Source of the DNA: CAVXNP01 sp963763305 | GTDB taxonomy: Bacteria; Pseudomonadota; Gammaproteobacteria; Xanthomonadales; Rhodanobacteraceae | Assembly: GCA_963763305.1 (NCBI GenBank) | Contig: CAVXNP010000001.1 | Coordinates: 2,356,001 to 2,420,000 of the forward strand | Length of the DNA: 64,000 nt | Direction: 5' to 3' | In this document: in pieces, positions 26,878 to 35,629 of the stretch | How the letters are laid out: the number at the start of each line of letters is the position of its first letter | Position numbering within the stretch: the stretch's first letter is position 1 | Position numbers and translations under genes: made by a program | The notes under the pieces: model-generated | Databases searched by the model: none | Told to the model about the DNA's origin: nothing | The model's input: only the letters and a program-made list of their open reading frames with translations

Positions 26878-27204
26878 TCACTGCAGCCGGCGCGCGATGG
26901 CGAAGAACGCCAGGTTGCCCAGCCCCGTGGCGCCGGCCAGTATGGCGACCACCCCGGGGTTGAGTTCGGTCCATCCGAACGCCTGGATGAGCGCGAAGCC
27001 GATCGCCAGCGCGATCAGCACCACGCCCCAGCGCAACGAGGCGAAACGCCCGCGCGCTTCCTCGCCTTGCACCAGCGACTGGACCAGGGCGTCGGAGCCG
27101 GCGGTGCCGATCATCTGCCGGCGGACCCGCGCGTCGACCACGGCCTTTATGGCGTAGGCGATGCAGATGAAAAGAACAATGGGAATCAGGATATCGAAGT
27201 CCAC
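26878..27204 (-). CDS. Small membrane protein near the ECF sigma gene
   Basis: The 108-residue product begins MDFDILIPIVLFICIAYAIK (helix 1), has a basic/hydrophilic middle, and two further hydrophobic stretches near the C-terminus (GVVLIALAIGFALIQAFG; VAILAGATGLGNLAFFAIA). It resembles small xanthomonad membrane proteins found beside ECF sigma genes (DUF6249-like); I am only moderately sure of that family. It is divergent from the sigma gene at 27313 and shares its upstream region. Confidence 0.75.
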   Translation of the reverse strand: MDFDILIPIVLFICIAYAIKAVVDARVRRQMIGTAGSDALVQSLVQGEEARGRFASLRWGVVLIALAIGFALIQAFGWTELNPGVVAILAGATGLGNLAFFAIARRLQ

Positions 27205-27272
27205 GGGGCGCTCCTTGGCGGTTGATGTCTGGACACAGGAGACCGGCGTGGTCGCCGCGGTTGCAGTGGGAA

Positions 27273-27284
27273 CGGTTGCAACCG
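27273..27284. promoter_or_regulatory. 12-bp perfect palindrome upstream of ECF sigma gene
   Basis: CGGTTGCAACCG is a perfect palindrome, with a related half-site (GCGGTTGCAG) just upstream. It lies between the divergent membrane protein gene and the sigma gene, next to GGGAAC, which could belong to an ECF-type -35 element. The role as operator or promoter is inferred. Confidence 0.4.
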
Positions 27285-27312
27285 TCCGTTGTCCGCGTGT
27301 ATCTCAGAAGCC

Positions 27313-27897
27313 ATGGATGATCCTGCCCCCTCACGTGCAGAGCGCGCCCTGGTCGAGGCCGTTCTGGCCGGCAAGCCGGGGGCGTTCGAGCGCCTGGTTC
27401 GCGACTATCAGGGGCTGTGCTGGCACATCGTGTTCCGCATGGTCCGCCACCCGGAGGACGCCCGCGAGTTGTGCCAGGAGACCTTCCTGCGGGTGCACCA
27501 GTGCCTGCACCAGTATCGCCATGAGAGCCCGCTGAAGGCCTGGATCGGGCAGGTGGCCTATTCCATCGCATTGCGCCATGTGGGACGGCGACGGCTACCC
27601 ATGCTTGATCTTGAGCTCGAGGAAGGCGGTTGGGCGGCGCTGGAAAACCTGGGCGACGATGTCGACGTGGAAGCGTCGCACGCCAGTTCGCAGGCCGCCG
27701 CGCAACTGCACCTGGCGATCGAAGCATTGCCTCCACTGCAGCGCACGATCCTGAGCCTCTATCATCTGGAGGAGCTCTCGATTCCGGAAATAGCCACCAT
27801 CACCGGGCTGGCGCCCGGGACCATCAAGAGCCATCTGTTCCGCACCCGCCTGCGCCTGCGCGAGTGGCTGGACAGCCGATCGGGAGCCGCCGTATGA
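27313..27897 (+). CDS. ECF RNA polymerase sigma factor (RpoE-like)
   Basis: A 194-residue sigma-70 family factor of the ECF group. Region 2: GAFERLVRDYQGLCWHIVFRM, EDARELCQETFLRVHQ. Region 4: LPPLQRTILSLYHLEELSIPEIA with helix-turn-helix GLAPGTIKSHLFRTR. I chose the ATG at 27313; the TTG at 27289 is unlikely. It overlaps the downstream membrane protein gene by ATGA, the usual layout of a sigma factor with its regulator. Confidence 0.9.
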   Translation: MDDPAPSRAERALVEAVLAGKPGAFERLVRDYQGLCWHIVFRMVRHPEDARELCQETFLRVHQCLHQYRHESPLKAWIGQVAYSIALRHVGRRRLPMLDLELEEGGWAALENLGDDVDVEASHASSQAAAQLHLAIEALPPLQRTILSLYHLEELSIPEIATITGLAPGTIKSHLFRTRLRLREWLDSRSGAAV

Positions 27898-28340
27898 ACC
27901 GTGACACGCCATTTCCACTGGACCCGGACGCCGCCGAGCGCGAATGGCAGGCGCAGGAGCGGGCCCGTCACGAGTACCTCGGCCGGGCCGGCGGGGCAGC
28001 GAGCGATCCGGCCGCCGCCCGCTATCGGGAAATTGCAGCAGCGTTGCGAGAGCCGCTGCCGCTGGATCTGCCCCGGGATTTCGCTACCCACGTTGTACGG
28101 TTGGTGCAGCGCGAGCCCGACGACGTCCTGGAACGACGACTGACGCGAGGATTGCTGGTTGCGCTGGGCCTGGTCGCGGTGGCCATGGCCGGACTTTACG
28201 GTCGAGACTGGTTCCACGGCAGCCTGCCGGCCGGTTCGCCACAGGCGCTACTGCTTTTCAATCCGTGGGCGCTGAGCCTGGCGGCGTGCCTCGGCGTTTC
28301 GGCCATCGCAGCCTGGCGCAGGCCGCTGCCGGGCCGGTGA
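27894..28340 (+). CDS. Putative anti-sigma membrane protein
   Basis: This 148-residue protein has a soluble N-terminal part (about 85 residues, Asp/Glu/Arg-rich) and two C-terminal membrane helices (LLVALGLVAVAMAGLYG; FNPWALSLAACLGVSAIAAW). It shows no zinc-binding anti-sigma motif. Its overlap with the ECF sigma gene suggests it restrains that sigma factor; this is inferred from context. Confidence 0.7.
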   Translation: MNRDTPFPLDPDAAEREWQAQERARHEYLGRAGGAASDPAAARYREIAAALREPLPLDLPRDFATHVVRLVQREPDDVLERRLTRGLLVALGLVAVAMAGLYGRDWFHGSLPAGSPQALLLFNPWALSLAACLGVSAIAAWRRPLPGR

Positions 28341-28378
28341 AGCCACCGGCCGGCTCAGCCGGAGTCGCTCGAGTGCCT

Positions 28379-28426
28379 GGCGAGGCGCCGGCTGGGGCAT
28401 TTCCGCCCCGGCGCTGGCGCCTCGCC
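28379..28426. terminator. Strong hairpin after sigma operon, possible terminator
   Basis: GGCGAGGCGCC at 28379 pairs with GGCGCCTCGCC ending at 28426, with further inner pairing (GGGG/CCCC). There is no T-run, so it may be a factor-dependent terminator or a stability hairpin between two convergent genes. Confidence 0.45.
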
Positions 28427-28451
28427 GGCCGCGCGCTGTGCGAGTGGCCGA

Positions 28452-28643
28452 TCAGTGTTTGGGTGCGTACCAGGCCAGTACATCCAGGGCTTTCTTGATA
28501 TCCAGCGGCGGGCACTGACCCAGGTCCGGTCCGGACAGGATCGACTGCGCGCGCATGCACAGGCGGGTCTCCTCCGGGTCGACCGGCGCCGACAGCACGC
28601 CCCAGCGTGCCTCGCGGGTGATGTCCTGACAGATTGCGTTCAT
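28452..28643 (-). CDS. Small hypothetical protein
   Basis: A 63-residue protein starting MNAICQDITREARWGVLSAP and ending DIKKALDVLAWYAPKH, with no membrane segment or known motif. The chosen ATG at 28643 has an excellent ribosome-binding site (GGGAGGAAG), which supports it as a real gene. A motif shared with the DsrE-like gene's upstream region lies 105-136 bp upstream. Function unknown. Confidence 0.65.
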   Translation of the reverse strand: MNAICQDITREARWGVLSAPVDPEETRLCMRAQSILSGPDLGQCPPLDIKKALDVLAWYAPKH

Positions 28644-29019
28644 GCGTGCTTCCTCCCATGCGATCAACTGTTTGATTGCCTACGTGCAGAAGAACGACCG
28701 GTCGGCAAACCCGGCGCCCCCTGTTCGCGCCGAGCCTGCTTGGGCGGCCAGTATCGACGGTTGGCGTGAAGCCTCCGCCTAGGCAACAGCGCGTCGATCC
28801 TCACATCGTTAAATTTTCGGTGGACAGAATGGGTTGGTACGGCGTGCCAAGCGGCGCGGCGTGGCCGGTTGGCGTGTCCGGAGCCATCAGGCGGGCGCGC
28901 CAGCGCACTTATTTCGAGGGCGCCAGGCACCGGCGCGGGATCGACCAGGCCGTTGGTCATGCATCCATCGGAGCATCCGGCGGGCTATGGTGAGGCGTTT
29001 CCAACCACGGAGCACGAAC
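28644..29019. other. Intergenic region without a gene
   Basis: These 376 bp separate the divergent small hypothetical gene and the M13 peptidase gene. They contain the shared 32-bp motif (28748-28779) and a locally AT-richer stretch (GTTAAATTTTC near 28809) that may be promoter sequence. I see no supportable gene here. Confidence 0.55.
28748..28779 (-). promoter_or_regulatory. Conserved intergenic motif, copy 2 (candidate promoter or operator)
   Basis: CCAGTAT, 11 variable bases, then GTGAAGCCTCCGCC: the same layout as the copy at 15433. The 11-base spacer differs completely while the ends are kept. It lies upstream of the minus-strand gene at 28643 and could also serve the plus-strand peptidase gene. 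Function inferred. Confidence 0.45.
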
Positions 29020-31095
29020 ATGCGACACTTTCGGGGAGTGCTGGCGGCAGCGCTGATCGGCGGCTCGGCAGTAAGCAGCATGGCCTTTGCGGCCGGCCTG
29101 CAGATGCCTGTGGGACATACCGCCAGCGGTGTGGACCTGGCAGGGATGGATCGCTCGGTCCGGCCCGGCGACGATTTCGACAACTATGCCAACGGGAAAT
29201 GGCGCAAGAGCGCGGTCATCCCGGCCGATCGTTCCAGCACCGGCATCTTCTTGCAGGTGTTCCAGAAGGCCGAGAAGCGCAACGCCGCGCTGGTCCGCTC
29301 GCTGGCCGACAGCCATCCGGCCCCCGGCACCGATGCACGCAGGATTGCCGACTACTACAGCGCCTACATGAACCAGGCGGCGATCGAGCAGGCCGGCCTG
29401 ACCCCGCTCAAGCCCGAACTGCAGCAGATCGCGGCGATCGGAACGCGCCAGGACCTGGCGCGGGTGATGGGCGGGCGGCTGCGTGCCGACGTCGATCCGC
29501 TCAACGCCACCGACCTGCACACCGAGCATCTGTTCGGGCTGTTCGTGACCCAGGGCCTGGAGGATCCATCCCACCACATGGCGTATCTGCTGCAGGGTGG
29601 GCTGGGCATGCCCAACCGCGACTACTACCTGTCCAGCGACAAGAACATGGTCGCCGCGCGCGGCAAATACCTGGCCTACGTCACCGCCATGCTCAGACTG
29701 GCCGGCCAGCCACAACCGGAACAAAAGGCCAGGGCGATCGTCGCGCTGGAAGCGCGCATCGCCCAGGCCCAGGCCAGCGTTGTCGACAGCGAGGACGTGC
29801 ACAAGGCGAACAACCCGTGGCCGACCGACAGCTTTGCCCGTCGGGCGCCGGGACTGGACTGGGCCACCTACTTCAAGGCCGCCGGGCTGGATGGCCAGAA
29901 GACCATCGATGCATGGCAACCGGACGCGGTCCGCGGCCTGTCGGCGCTGGTGTCCAGCGAACCGCTGGATACCTGGAAGGCATGGTTGACCTTTCACACC
30001 CTCAACGAGAACGCAGACCTGCTGCCGCAGGCCTACGACGACCTCCGTTTCGGGTTCTACGGCCGTGCCCTGCGCGGTACGCCCCAGCAGCTGGCCCGCT
30101 GGAAGCGCGCGCTGGGCGCGGTCAATGGCGACCTGGGCGACGCGGTGGGCAAGCTGTACGTGCAGCGCTATTTCCCGCCCTCGTCCAAGGCGCAGGTGCA
30201 GCAGATGGTGAAGAACATCCTGGCCGCGTTCGACCAGCGCGTGGACACGCTTGACTGGATGACGCCAGCGACCAAGCAGAAGGCAAAGGCCAAGATCGCC
30301 GCGATCAAGGTCGGCGTGGGCTATCCGGAAACCTGGCGGGACTACCACTCGCTGGACATCCGCCCGGACGACGCACTGGGCAACCGGCTGCGCGCCGAGG
30401 CCTTCGAGTACGCCCACCAGAAGGCCAAGCTGGGCCAGCCGGTGGACCGCGGCGAGTGGTGGATGACGCCGCAGACGGTGAACGCGGTGAACCTGCCGTT
30501 GCAGAACGCGCTGAACTTCCCCGCGGCGATCCTGGAGGCGCCGTTCTTCGATCCGAAGGCCGACGCCGCATCCAACTACGGCTCCATCGGGGCGGTGATC
30601 GGCCACGAGATCAGCCACAGTTTCGACAACATGGGCGCCGAATTCGACGCCGAGGGTCGCATGGCCAACTGGTGGACGCCGGAGGACCTGGCGCACTTCA
30701 GGCAGGCCGGGCAGAAGCTGGTGGCGCAGTACAGCGCCTACGAGCCGCTGCCGGGCCTGCACATCGACGGACAGCAGACGCTGGGCGAGAACATCGCCGA
30801 CGTGTCCGGCCTGACCATCGCCTGGATCGCCTACCACAAGTCGCTTGGCGGCAAGCCCGCACCGGTGATCAACGGTCTGACCGGAGACCAGCGGTTCTTC
30901 CTGGCCTATGCGCAGTCGTGGCGCAGCAAGACCCGCGAAGCGGCCTTGCGCCAGCAGGTGATTACCGACGGCCACGCGCCCGGGCGCTATCGGGCCCAGA
31001 CGGTGCGCAACATCGACGCCTGGTACAAGGCGTTCGGGCCGACGCCGGACCAGAAGCTTTACCTGGACCCGCACCAGCGCGTGCGCATCTGGTAG
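29020..31095 (+). CDS. M13-family zinc metallopeptidase (PepO/neprilysin type)
   Basis: The 691-residue secreted endopeptidase has a signal peptide (MRHFRGVLAAALIGGSAVSS...), the M13 N-terminal domain and the C-terminal catalytic domain. The zinc motif is GHEISHSFDN and the third ligand is in LGENIADVSGL. These enzymes cleave oligopeptides in the periplasm or outside the cell. The ATG at 29020 gives a proper signal peptide; the longer frame does not. It ends shortly before a hairpin shared with the convergent gene. Confidence 0.95.
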   Translation: MRHFRGVLAAALIGGSAVSSMAFAAGLQMPVGHTASGVDLAGMDRSVRPGDDFDNYANGKWRKSAVIPADRSSTGIFLQVFQKAEKRNAALVRSLADSHPAPGTDARRIADYYSAYMNQAAIEQAGLTPLKPELQQIAAIGTRQDLARVMGGRLRADVDPLNATDLHTEHLFGLFVTQGLEDPSHHMAYLLQGGLGMPNRDYYLSSDKNMVAARGKYLAYVTAMLRLAGQPQPEQKARAIVALEARIAQAQASVVDSEDVHKANNPWPTDSFARRAPGLDWATYFKAAGLDGQKTIDAWQPDAVRGLSALVSSEPLDTWKAWLTFHTLNENADLLPQAYDDLRFGFYGRALRGTPQQLARWKRALGAVNGDLGDAVGKLYVQRYFPPSSKAQVQQMVKNILAAFDQRVDTLDWMTPATKQKAKAKIAAIKVGVGYPETWRDYHSLDIRPDDALGNRLRAEAFEYAHQKAKLGQPVDRGEWWMTPQTVNAVNLPLQNALNFPAAILEAPFFDPKADAASNYGSIGAVIGHEISHSFDNMGAEFDAEGRMANWWTPEDLAHFRQAGQKLVAQYSAYEPLPGLHIDGQQTLGENIADVSGLTIAWIAYHKSLGGKPAPVINGLTGDQRFFLAYAQSWRSKTREAALRQQVITDGHAPGRYRAQTVRNIDAWYKAFGPTPDQKLYLDPHQRVRIW

Positions 31096-31104
31096 GCAGG
31101 AAAA

Positions 31105-31136
31105 ACGGCAGAAGCCCGGGGGGGGGCTTCTGCCGT
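31105..31136. terminator. Intrinsic terminator between convergent genes
   Basis: ACGGCAGAAGCCC pairs with GGGCTTCTGCCGT around a G-rich loop. Five A's precede it on the plus strand, so on the minus strand the hairpin is followed by a T-run, making it the terminator of the gene at 31165-31515. It may also stop the peptidase transcript. Confidence 0.8.
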
Positions 31137-31164
31137 GCTGGCTCCAGGGAGGAGGAGCGAGGAT

Positions 31165-31515
31165 TTACCAGGTGCGGACGTTGACCACGCCGACGGTGTA
31201 GCTCTGCATGTCGCTGCGGTAGCGGAACAGCCGACCCAGGTCGAAGGAAACCGCCTGGCCGGGCGCGATATTGGCGGTGCCTGCGGGCCAGCCCTTCTTC
31301 GACGCCAGCACGGTGCCGCTGGCGTCCTTGGCCTCGATCGCGATCTGGGCGGCCGCGGCCTCGGTGCAGTGGTTGACCAGCTGGCCCTTGAGGACCAGGC
31401 GGCCGGCGCCACCACTTACCTTGAAATCCTCCACCTTGAAATCAGTCGCCGCGCAGGCGGCATGGGCAGCCACGGGAGCGAACAGGAACAGAGCGGTAGC
31501 GAGCAACGTTTTCAT
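31165..31515 (-). CDS. Secreted small protein, FxLYD-like fold
   Basis: A 116-residue protein with a clear signal peptide (MKTLLATALFLFAPVAAHA). The mature part reads as a beta-sandwich with LVLKGQLVNHC, IAIEAKDASGTVLASKKGWP and IAPGQAVSFDLGR, resembling FxLYD-type domains. Two cysteines could form a disulfide. Function unknown; periplasmic or secreted. Confidence 0.75.
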   Translation of the reverse strand: MKTLLATALFLFAPVAAHAACAATDFKVEDFKVSGGAGRLVLKGQLVNHCTEAAAAQIAIEAKDASGTVLASKKGWPAGTANIAPGQAVSFDLGRLFRYRSDMQSYTVGVVNVRTW

Positions 31516-31685
31516 CGGACGATTCCATCAAGCAGGGAGTGGGACACACTCTGCTGATCGGCCGAAGGCACCTGATCTTTAGTGCGAGGCGGTGGGCGCC
31601 GTCGCCAAGGTGACGGAAATCCGGCGATTTGTGCAGTGGATCACACCGGCGACTGCCTGTCGGTGCCCTTCGGCACCGTCGCAAG

Positions 31686-32252
31686 TCATGGGATCGCGTC
31701 GGCGTGCTCGATGAACCACAGGCCCGCGAACAGCTTCGGGTCGACCGAATAACCTTCGGCCGCGCGCTCGAACAGCCAGCGGCCGGCCTGCTCGCGCGCC
31801 ACCTCGTGCACCACGATGTTTTCGGTGGCGTCGCCGCCGCCGGGGCCGACCCGGACCAGATCCCAGGCCCGCACGAAGGCGATCATCTCGGTGCTCATGC
31901 CCGACGAGGAAGGGCCTTCATGGATGAGCTGCAGGCGTCCGCAGCGGTAGCCGGTCTCCTCCTCCAGCTCGCGCCGGGCCGCAACCAGCGCGTCCTCGTC
32001 CAGCTGGTCGGCCAGGTCGCCGACCAGGCCGGCGGGCATCTCGATGCTCCTGGCGCGAATCGCCACCCGGTACTGTTCCACGAACAACACCTTGTCCTGG
32101 GGGGTCACCGCACAGATGATCACCGCGCCGCCGGCATTGTTGCGCTCGGCATACTCCCAGCGACCACGCCGGCGCAGGCTCAGCCAGCGGCCCTGGTGCA
32201 GGGTTTCCACCGGAGCGTCGGCGTCGTCGGGCAGGCGGGTATCTGGGCTCAT
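31686..32252 (-). CDS. NUDIX hydrolase (ADP-ribose pyrophosphatase type)
   Basis: The 188-residue protein has the Nudix box (GLVGD then ALVAARRELEEETGY) and the N-terminal strands typical of ADP-sugar pyrophosphatases (AVIICAVTPQDKVLFVEQYR; SIEMPAG). It probably hydrolyses ADP-ribose or related nucleotide sugars. The ATG at 32252 gives the family length; the frame extending to 33113 is an antisense shadow over the next gene. Confidence 0.9.
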   Translation of the reverse strand: MSPDTRLPDDADAPVETLHQGRWLSLRRRGRWEYAERNNAGGAVIICAVTPQDKVLFVEQYRVAIRARSIEMPAGLVGDLADQLDEDALVAARRELEEETGYRCGRLQLIHEGPSSSGMSTEMIAFVRAWDLVRVGPGGGDATENIVVHEVAREQAGRWLFERAAEGYSVDPKLFAGLWFIEHADAIP

Positions 32253-32338
32253 CGCAATCAGGCCGGAACGGGGTCGAGGCATGGTGCCGCGTTCGGGTCG
32301 GCGGGACAACCGGGCCATGCAGGGTCCGGCGAGCGCAC

Positions 32339-33273
32339 TCAGGCCGTGCTTGCGACGCCCACCAGCGAGCGCAGGCGGGCGCGGCTGAGCGGACCGAATC
32401 GCAACCGCTCGCCCAGGGCCTCCACACTGTCCGGGCAGCCGCTGCCGCGCAGCCAGGCTTCGACCGTGGTGGCCACCGGTGCATCCAGGGCGATCCGGGT
32501 CAGCCGGCGGTACAGCCGCGCGGCGTCGGCGTGCTCGCGCAGGCGGGCGGCACAACCGGCCGCGCCGCGCAGGCGCAGGAACGGCACTTCGTCGACCCGG
32601 TCCAGCAGTTCGTCCAGGCTGCCGAAATGGGCCAGCAGCGCGGCGGCGGTCTTGGCGCCGACGCCCGGCACGCCGGGGATGTTGTCCACCGCGTCGCCGC
32701 ACAGCGCCAGGTAGTCGGCCACCTGGTGCGGATGCACGCCCAGCTTCTGATGCACGCCGGCCGGTCCCCAGCGGAGGTTGCGCGCGTAATCCCACTGCTC
32801 GTCGTGATCGCCCAGCAACTGGCCGAAATCCTTGTCCGCCGACACGATCACGCTGCGCAGGCCGTGCCCGCGCAGGGTCCACAGTGCGCTGCCGATGAGG
32901 TCGTCGGCCTCGTAGCTGTGGTCGATCATCACCGCCACGCCCAGCGCGGCCACCACGTCGCGGCACAGCACGAACTGGCGCTCCAGCTCCGGCGGCGGCA
33001 GCTCGCGGTTGGACTTGTAGGGCGGATAGATCGCGTTGCGGAAGGAACTGGTCAGCGATGCGTCGAAGGCCACCGCGAGGTGCGCCGGACGGACCTTTTC
33101 CAGCAGTTCGCACAGGAAGCGCGTGAAGCCGTGCACCGCATTGACCGGATGGCCGTCGACGTCGTGGAACGCATCGGGCATCGAATGCCAGGCACGGAAC
33201 ACGTACAGGCTTCCGTCGATCAGGTGACGGGCGCCGCCCCGGCTCCGGCGCCGCTTTCCGGCAGGGCGCTCAC
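32339..33273 (-). CDS. 5'-3' exonuclease, Xni/PolA N-domain type (frameshift near start)
   Basis: A flap-endonuclease-type protein like the N-terminal domain of DNA polymerase I: AVAFDASLTSSFRN, YKSNRELPP, EADDLIGSA, VSADKDFGQLL, and helix-hairpin-helix NIPGVPGVGAKTAAALLAHFG. The intact frame starts at FRAWHSMPD (33202), but homologues continue LIDGSLYVFRAW, which is present upstream in the same frame without a start codon. Adding one C near 33228 joins it to a GTG that overlaps the stop of the nitroreductase gene, giving a normal N-terminus. I read this as a one-base deletion. Confidence 0.85.
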
Positions 33274-33839
33274 GGCGACCATTCGCTGAGCAGGCTGCCC
33301 AGCGCGGGGCGCTCGCGGTCCGGCACCTCGATCTGCGGCGTGCCGATATGCACGAAGCCGACCACGTGCTCGTGGGCGGCCAGTCCCAGCAGTTCGGCCA
33401 CCACCGCGTCGTAGGCGGCCCAGCCGGTCAGCCACTGCGCGCCGTAGCCGCGCGCGTAGGCGCCCAGCAACAGGTTGTAGGCCACGCATCCGGCCGACAG
33501 TTGCTGTTCGATCGGCGGCACCTTGCTGTCGGCGTCGATGCGCGCCACCACCACGATCACCAGCGGCGCGATCGCGTAGCGGCTGCGCTCCTTTTCCCGT
33601 TTCGCTGCGGACAGGTCCGGTTCGCGCTGCAATGCCCGTTCGGCCAGCTGCTCGCCGAAGCACCGTTTTGCTGCCCCGACCAGGCGGATCAAGCGAAAGG
33701 GCACCAGTTTGCCGTGGTCCGGAACGCGGAGCGCTGCCTGCAGCAGTTCCCGCAGAACCTCGCCCTCGGGCGCGGGCCCGGCGAGCTGGCGGGAAGGCGC
33801 CGAGTGGCGCTGCTGGAGCAGGTCGATGGCAGAAAGCAT
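33270..33839 (-). CDS. Nitroreductase family protein (YdjA-like)
   Basis: A 189-residue FMN-dependent oxidoreductase of the nitroreductase fold (LLQQRHSAPSRQLAGPAP; ALRVPDHGKLVPFRLIRL; IEQQLSAGCVAYNLLLGAYA; GFVHIGTP). I chose the Met at 33839, which matches the YdjA N-terminus; an upstream Met at 33869 is possible. It appears to be co-transcribed with the exonuclease gene, which it overlaps by 4 bp. Substrate unknown. Confidence 0.88.
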   Translation of the reverse strand: MLSAIDLLQQRHSAPSRQLAGPAPEGEVLRELLQAALRVPDHGKLVPFRLIRLVGAAKRCFGEQLAERALQREPDLSAAKREKERSRYAIAPLVIVVVARIDADSKVPPIEQQLSAGCVAYNLLLGAYARGYGAQWLTGWAAYDAVVAELLGLAAHEHVVGFVHIGTPQIEVPDRERPALGSLLSEWSP

Positions 33840-33905
33840 GGGTATTCCGGGAGTGACGGCCGGCGTCATGGTAACGCGCCCGCCGGCGACGGCCGCGGCG
33901 CTGGT

Positions 33906-34316
33906 TCAACGGCTGGGCGGCAACCTGAACGAGCCGGGCAGAAGGGCGGCCACGGTGGTTTCCTGCATTTGCCCGGCCAGGTTGCCCAGCAGCACCGGCA
34001 TGGCCTCGTCGCACAATTCGGCCATCACCTGCCGGCAGGCGCCACAGGGACTGACCGGGGTCGCGGTGTCCGCGATCACCGCCAGGGCGGCAAAGTCGCC
34101 GGGCCGGTAGCCTGCGGCGATGGCGGTGAACAGCGCGGTACGCTCGGCGCAGTTGCACAGGCCGTAGGCGGCGTTCTCCACGTTGCAGCCACAGAAGTGG
34201 CGTCCGTCGCGGGTGCGCACCGCGGCGCCTACCAGGAAGCGGGAGTAGGGGGCATAGGCGCGCTCGCGGGCCTCGCGGGCGAGTGTCATCAGTGGATCGG
34301 GCTGCGGTGCGGGCAT
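33906..34316 (-). CDS. cdd: Cytidine deaminase
   Basis: A 136-residue homotetramer-type cytidine deaminase for pyrimidine salvage. The zinc site is NVENAAYGLCNCAERTALF plus PCGACRQVMAEL; the first motif carries the catalytic Glu of CAE. I prefer the ATG at 34316, which has GGAG seven bases upstream; another ATG four codons earlier (34328) is possible. Confidence 0.93.
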   Translation of the reverse strand: MPAPQPDPLMTLAREARERAYAPYSRFLVGAAVRTRDGRHFCGCNVENAAYGLCNCAERTALFTAIAAGYRPGDFAALAVIADTATPVSPCGACRQVMAELCDEAMPVLLGNLAGQMQETTVAALLPGSFRLPPSR

Positions 34317-34520
34317 CGGGATCTCCATGCGAGCCCCGCTTCGGTCTGCTGCGGGGCAGGCAGGTGCCGGCGGCGGGTCAGTCTACCCCGACCGGAGCGG
34401 GCCCTGGCAAGCCGGCGCCCGACCCGCCGACGGGCCGGCAGGATGTCACGGGCCATGTCGTGCGGCCAGGGCCCGGCATTACGCTAGGATGCGGTTTATC
34501 CATTGCGCGGGGGAGCACCG

Positions 34521-35629
34521 ATGCCGATCACCGTGAGCGCGTTGCGCGAAACCGCCGCTGGCGAACGCCGGGTGGCGATCACCCCCGAAGTGGCGCGCAA
34601 GCTGCACGCGAAAGGGGTGCGGGTGTTGCTCGAGCACGGTGCCGGGGCCAGGGCCGGGTTTCCCGATGCCAGCTACACCGAGGCGGAATTCGCCACTGCA
34701 GAGGGTGTGCTTGACCAGGCGGACGTGCTGGCCTGCGTGCTGCCGCCGGCAGACGAGGTGCTCGGCCGGCTGCGCGAGGGTGTGGTTCTGGTGGGCCAGT
34801 TGCGTCCCTACGGGGCGGCCGCGCGCGTTGCCGAACTGACCCGGCGCAAGCTGACCGCGTTCGCGCTGGAGCTGCTGCCGCGGACCACCCGGGCGCAGGC
34901 GATGGACGTACTCAGCTCGCAGGCGGCCGTCGCCGGCTATCGCGCGATGCTGGTCGCCGCCGAGGCGGCGACCAAGTTCTTCCCGATGCTGACCACTGCC
35001 GCCGGCACCATCCGGCCGTCCCGGGTGCTGGTGATCGGCGCCGGCGTGGCCGGGCTGCAGGCGATCGCCACCGCGCGCCGGCTGGGCGCGCAGACCGAAG
35101 GCTACGACGTGCGCCCGGAGACCCGCGAGCAGATCGAATCGCTGGGTGCCAGATTCCTGGATCTGGGCGTGAGCGCCGCCGGCGGCGGCGGCTATGCGCG
35201 CGAGCTGTCGGCCCAGGAACGCGCTGCGCAACAGCAGGCACTGGCGGAGCATCTCCGGCAGGTGGACGTGATCGTGAGCACCGCCGCGGTGCCGGGTCGC
35301 CCGGCGCCGAAGATACTTACCGCGGCGATGATCGAAGGCATGATGCCGGGGGCTCTGGTGGTCGACCTGGCTGCCGAGGGCGGCGGCAACTGCGAGCTGA
35401 CCCGGCCGGGCGAGCGGGTCGAGCATGGCGGGGTGTCCATCCTGGGCCCGCTCAACCTGCCGGCGGGGGCGCCCCTGCACGCTTCGGAGATGTTCGCCCG
35501 GAACGTGGCCAATTTCATCGACCTGTTGTTGCGCGAGGACGGCTGGCGCCGGACTTCGACGACGAGCTTGTCGCCAAGACCTGCCTGAGTCACGCCGGCC
35601 AGACGCGATTCCACGAAGCGACGCCCTAG
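34521..35629 (+). CDS. pntAA: NAD(P) transhydrogenase subunit alpha part 1 (frameshift near C-terminus)
   Basis: The soluble NAD(H)-binding subunit of the three-subunit proton-translocating transhydrogenase. It has LPRTTRAQAMDVLSSQAAVAGY, the nucleotide-binding VLVIGAGVAGLQAIATA and NVANFIDLLLREDG. The first frame ends at 35588 with a Ser/Thr/Arg tail unlike the family. Adding one base near 35549 gives DFDDELVAKTCLSHAG and a stop at 35629, the normal end, sharing a CTAG with the stop of the convergent gene. GGGGGAG precedes the ATG. The partner subunits lie at 37338 and 37643. Confidence 0.9.
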
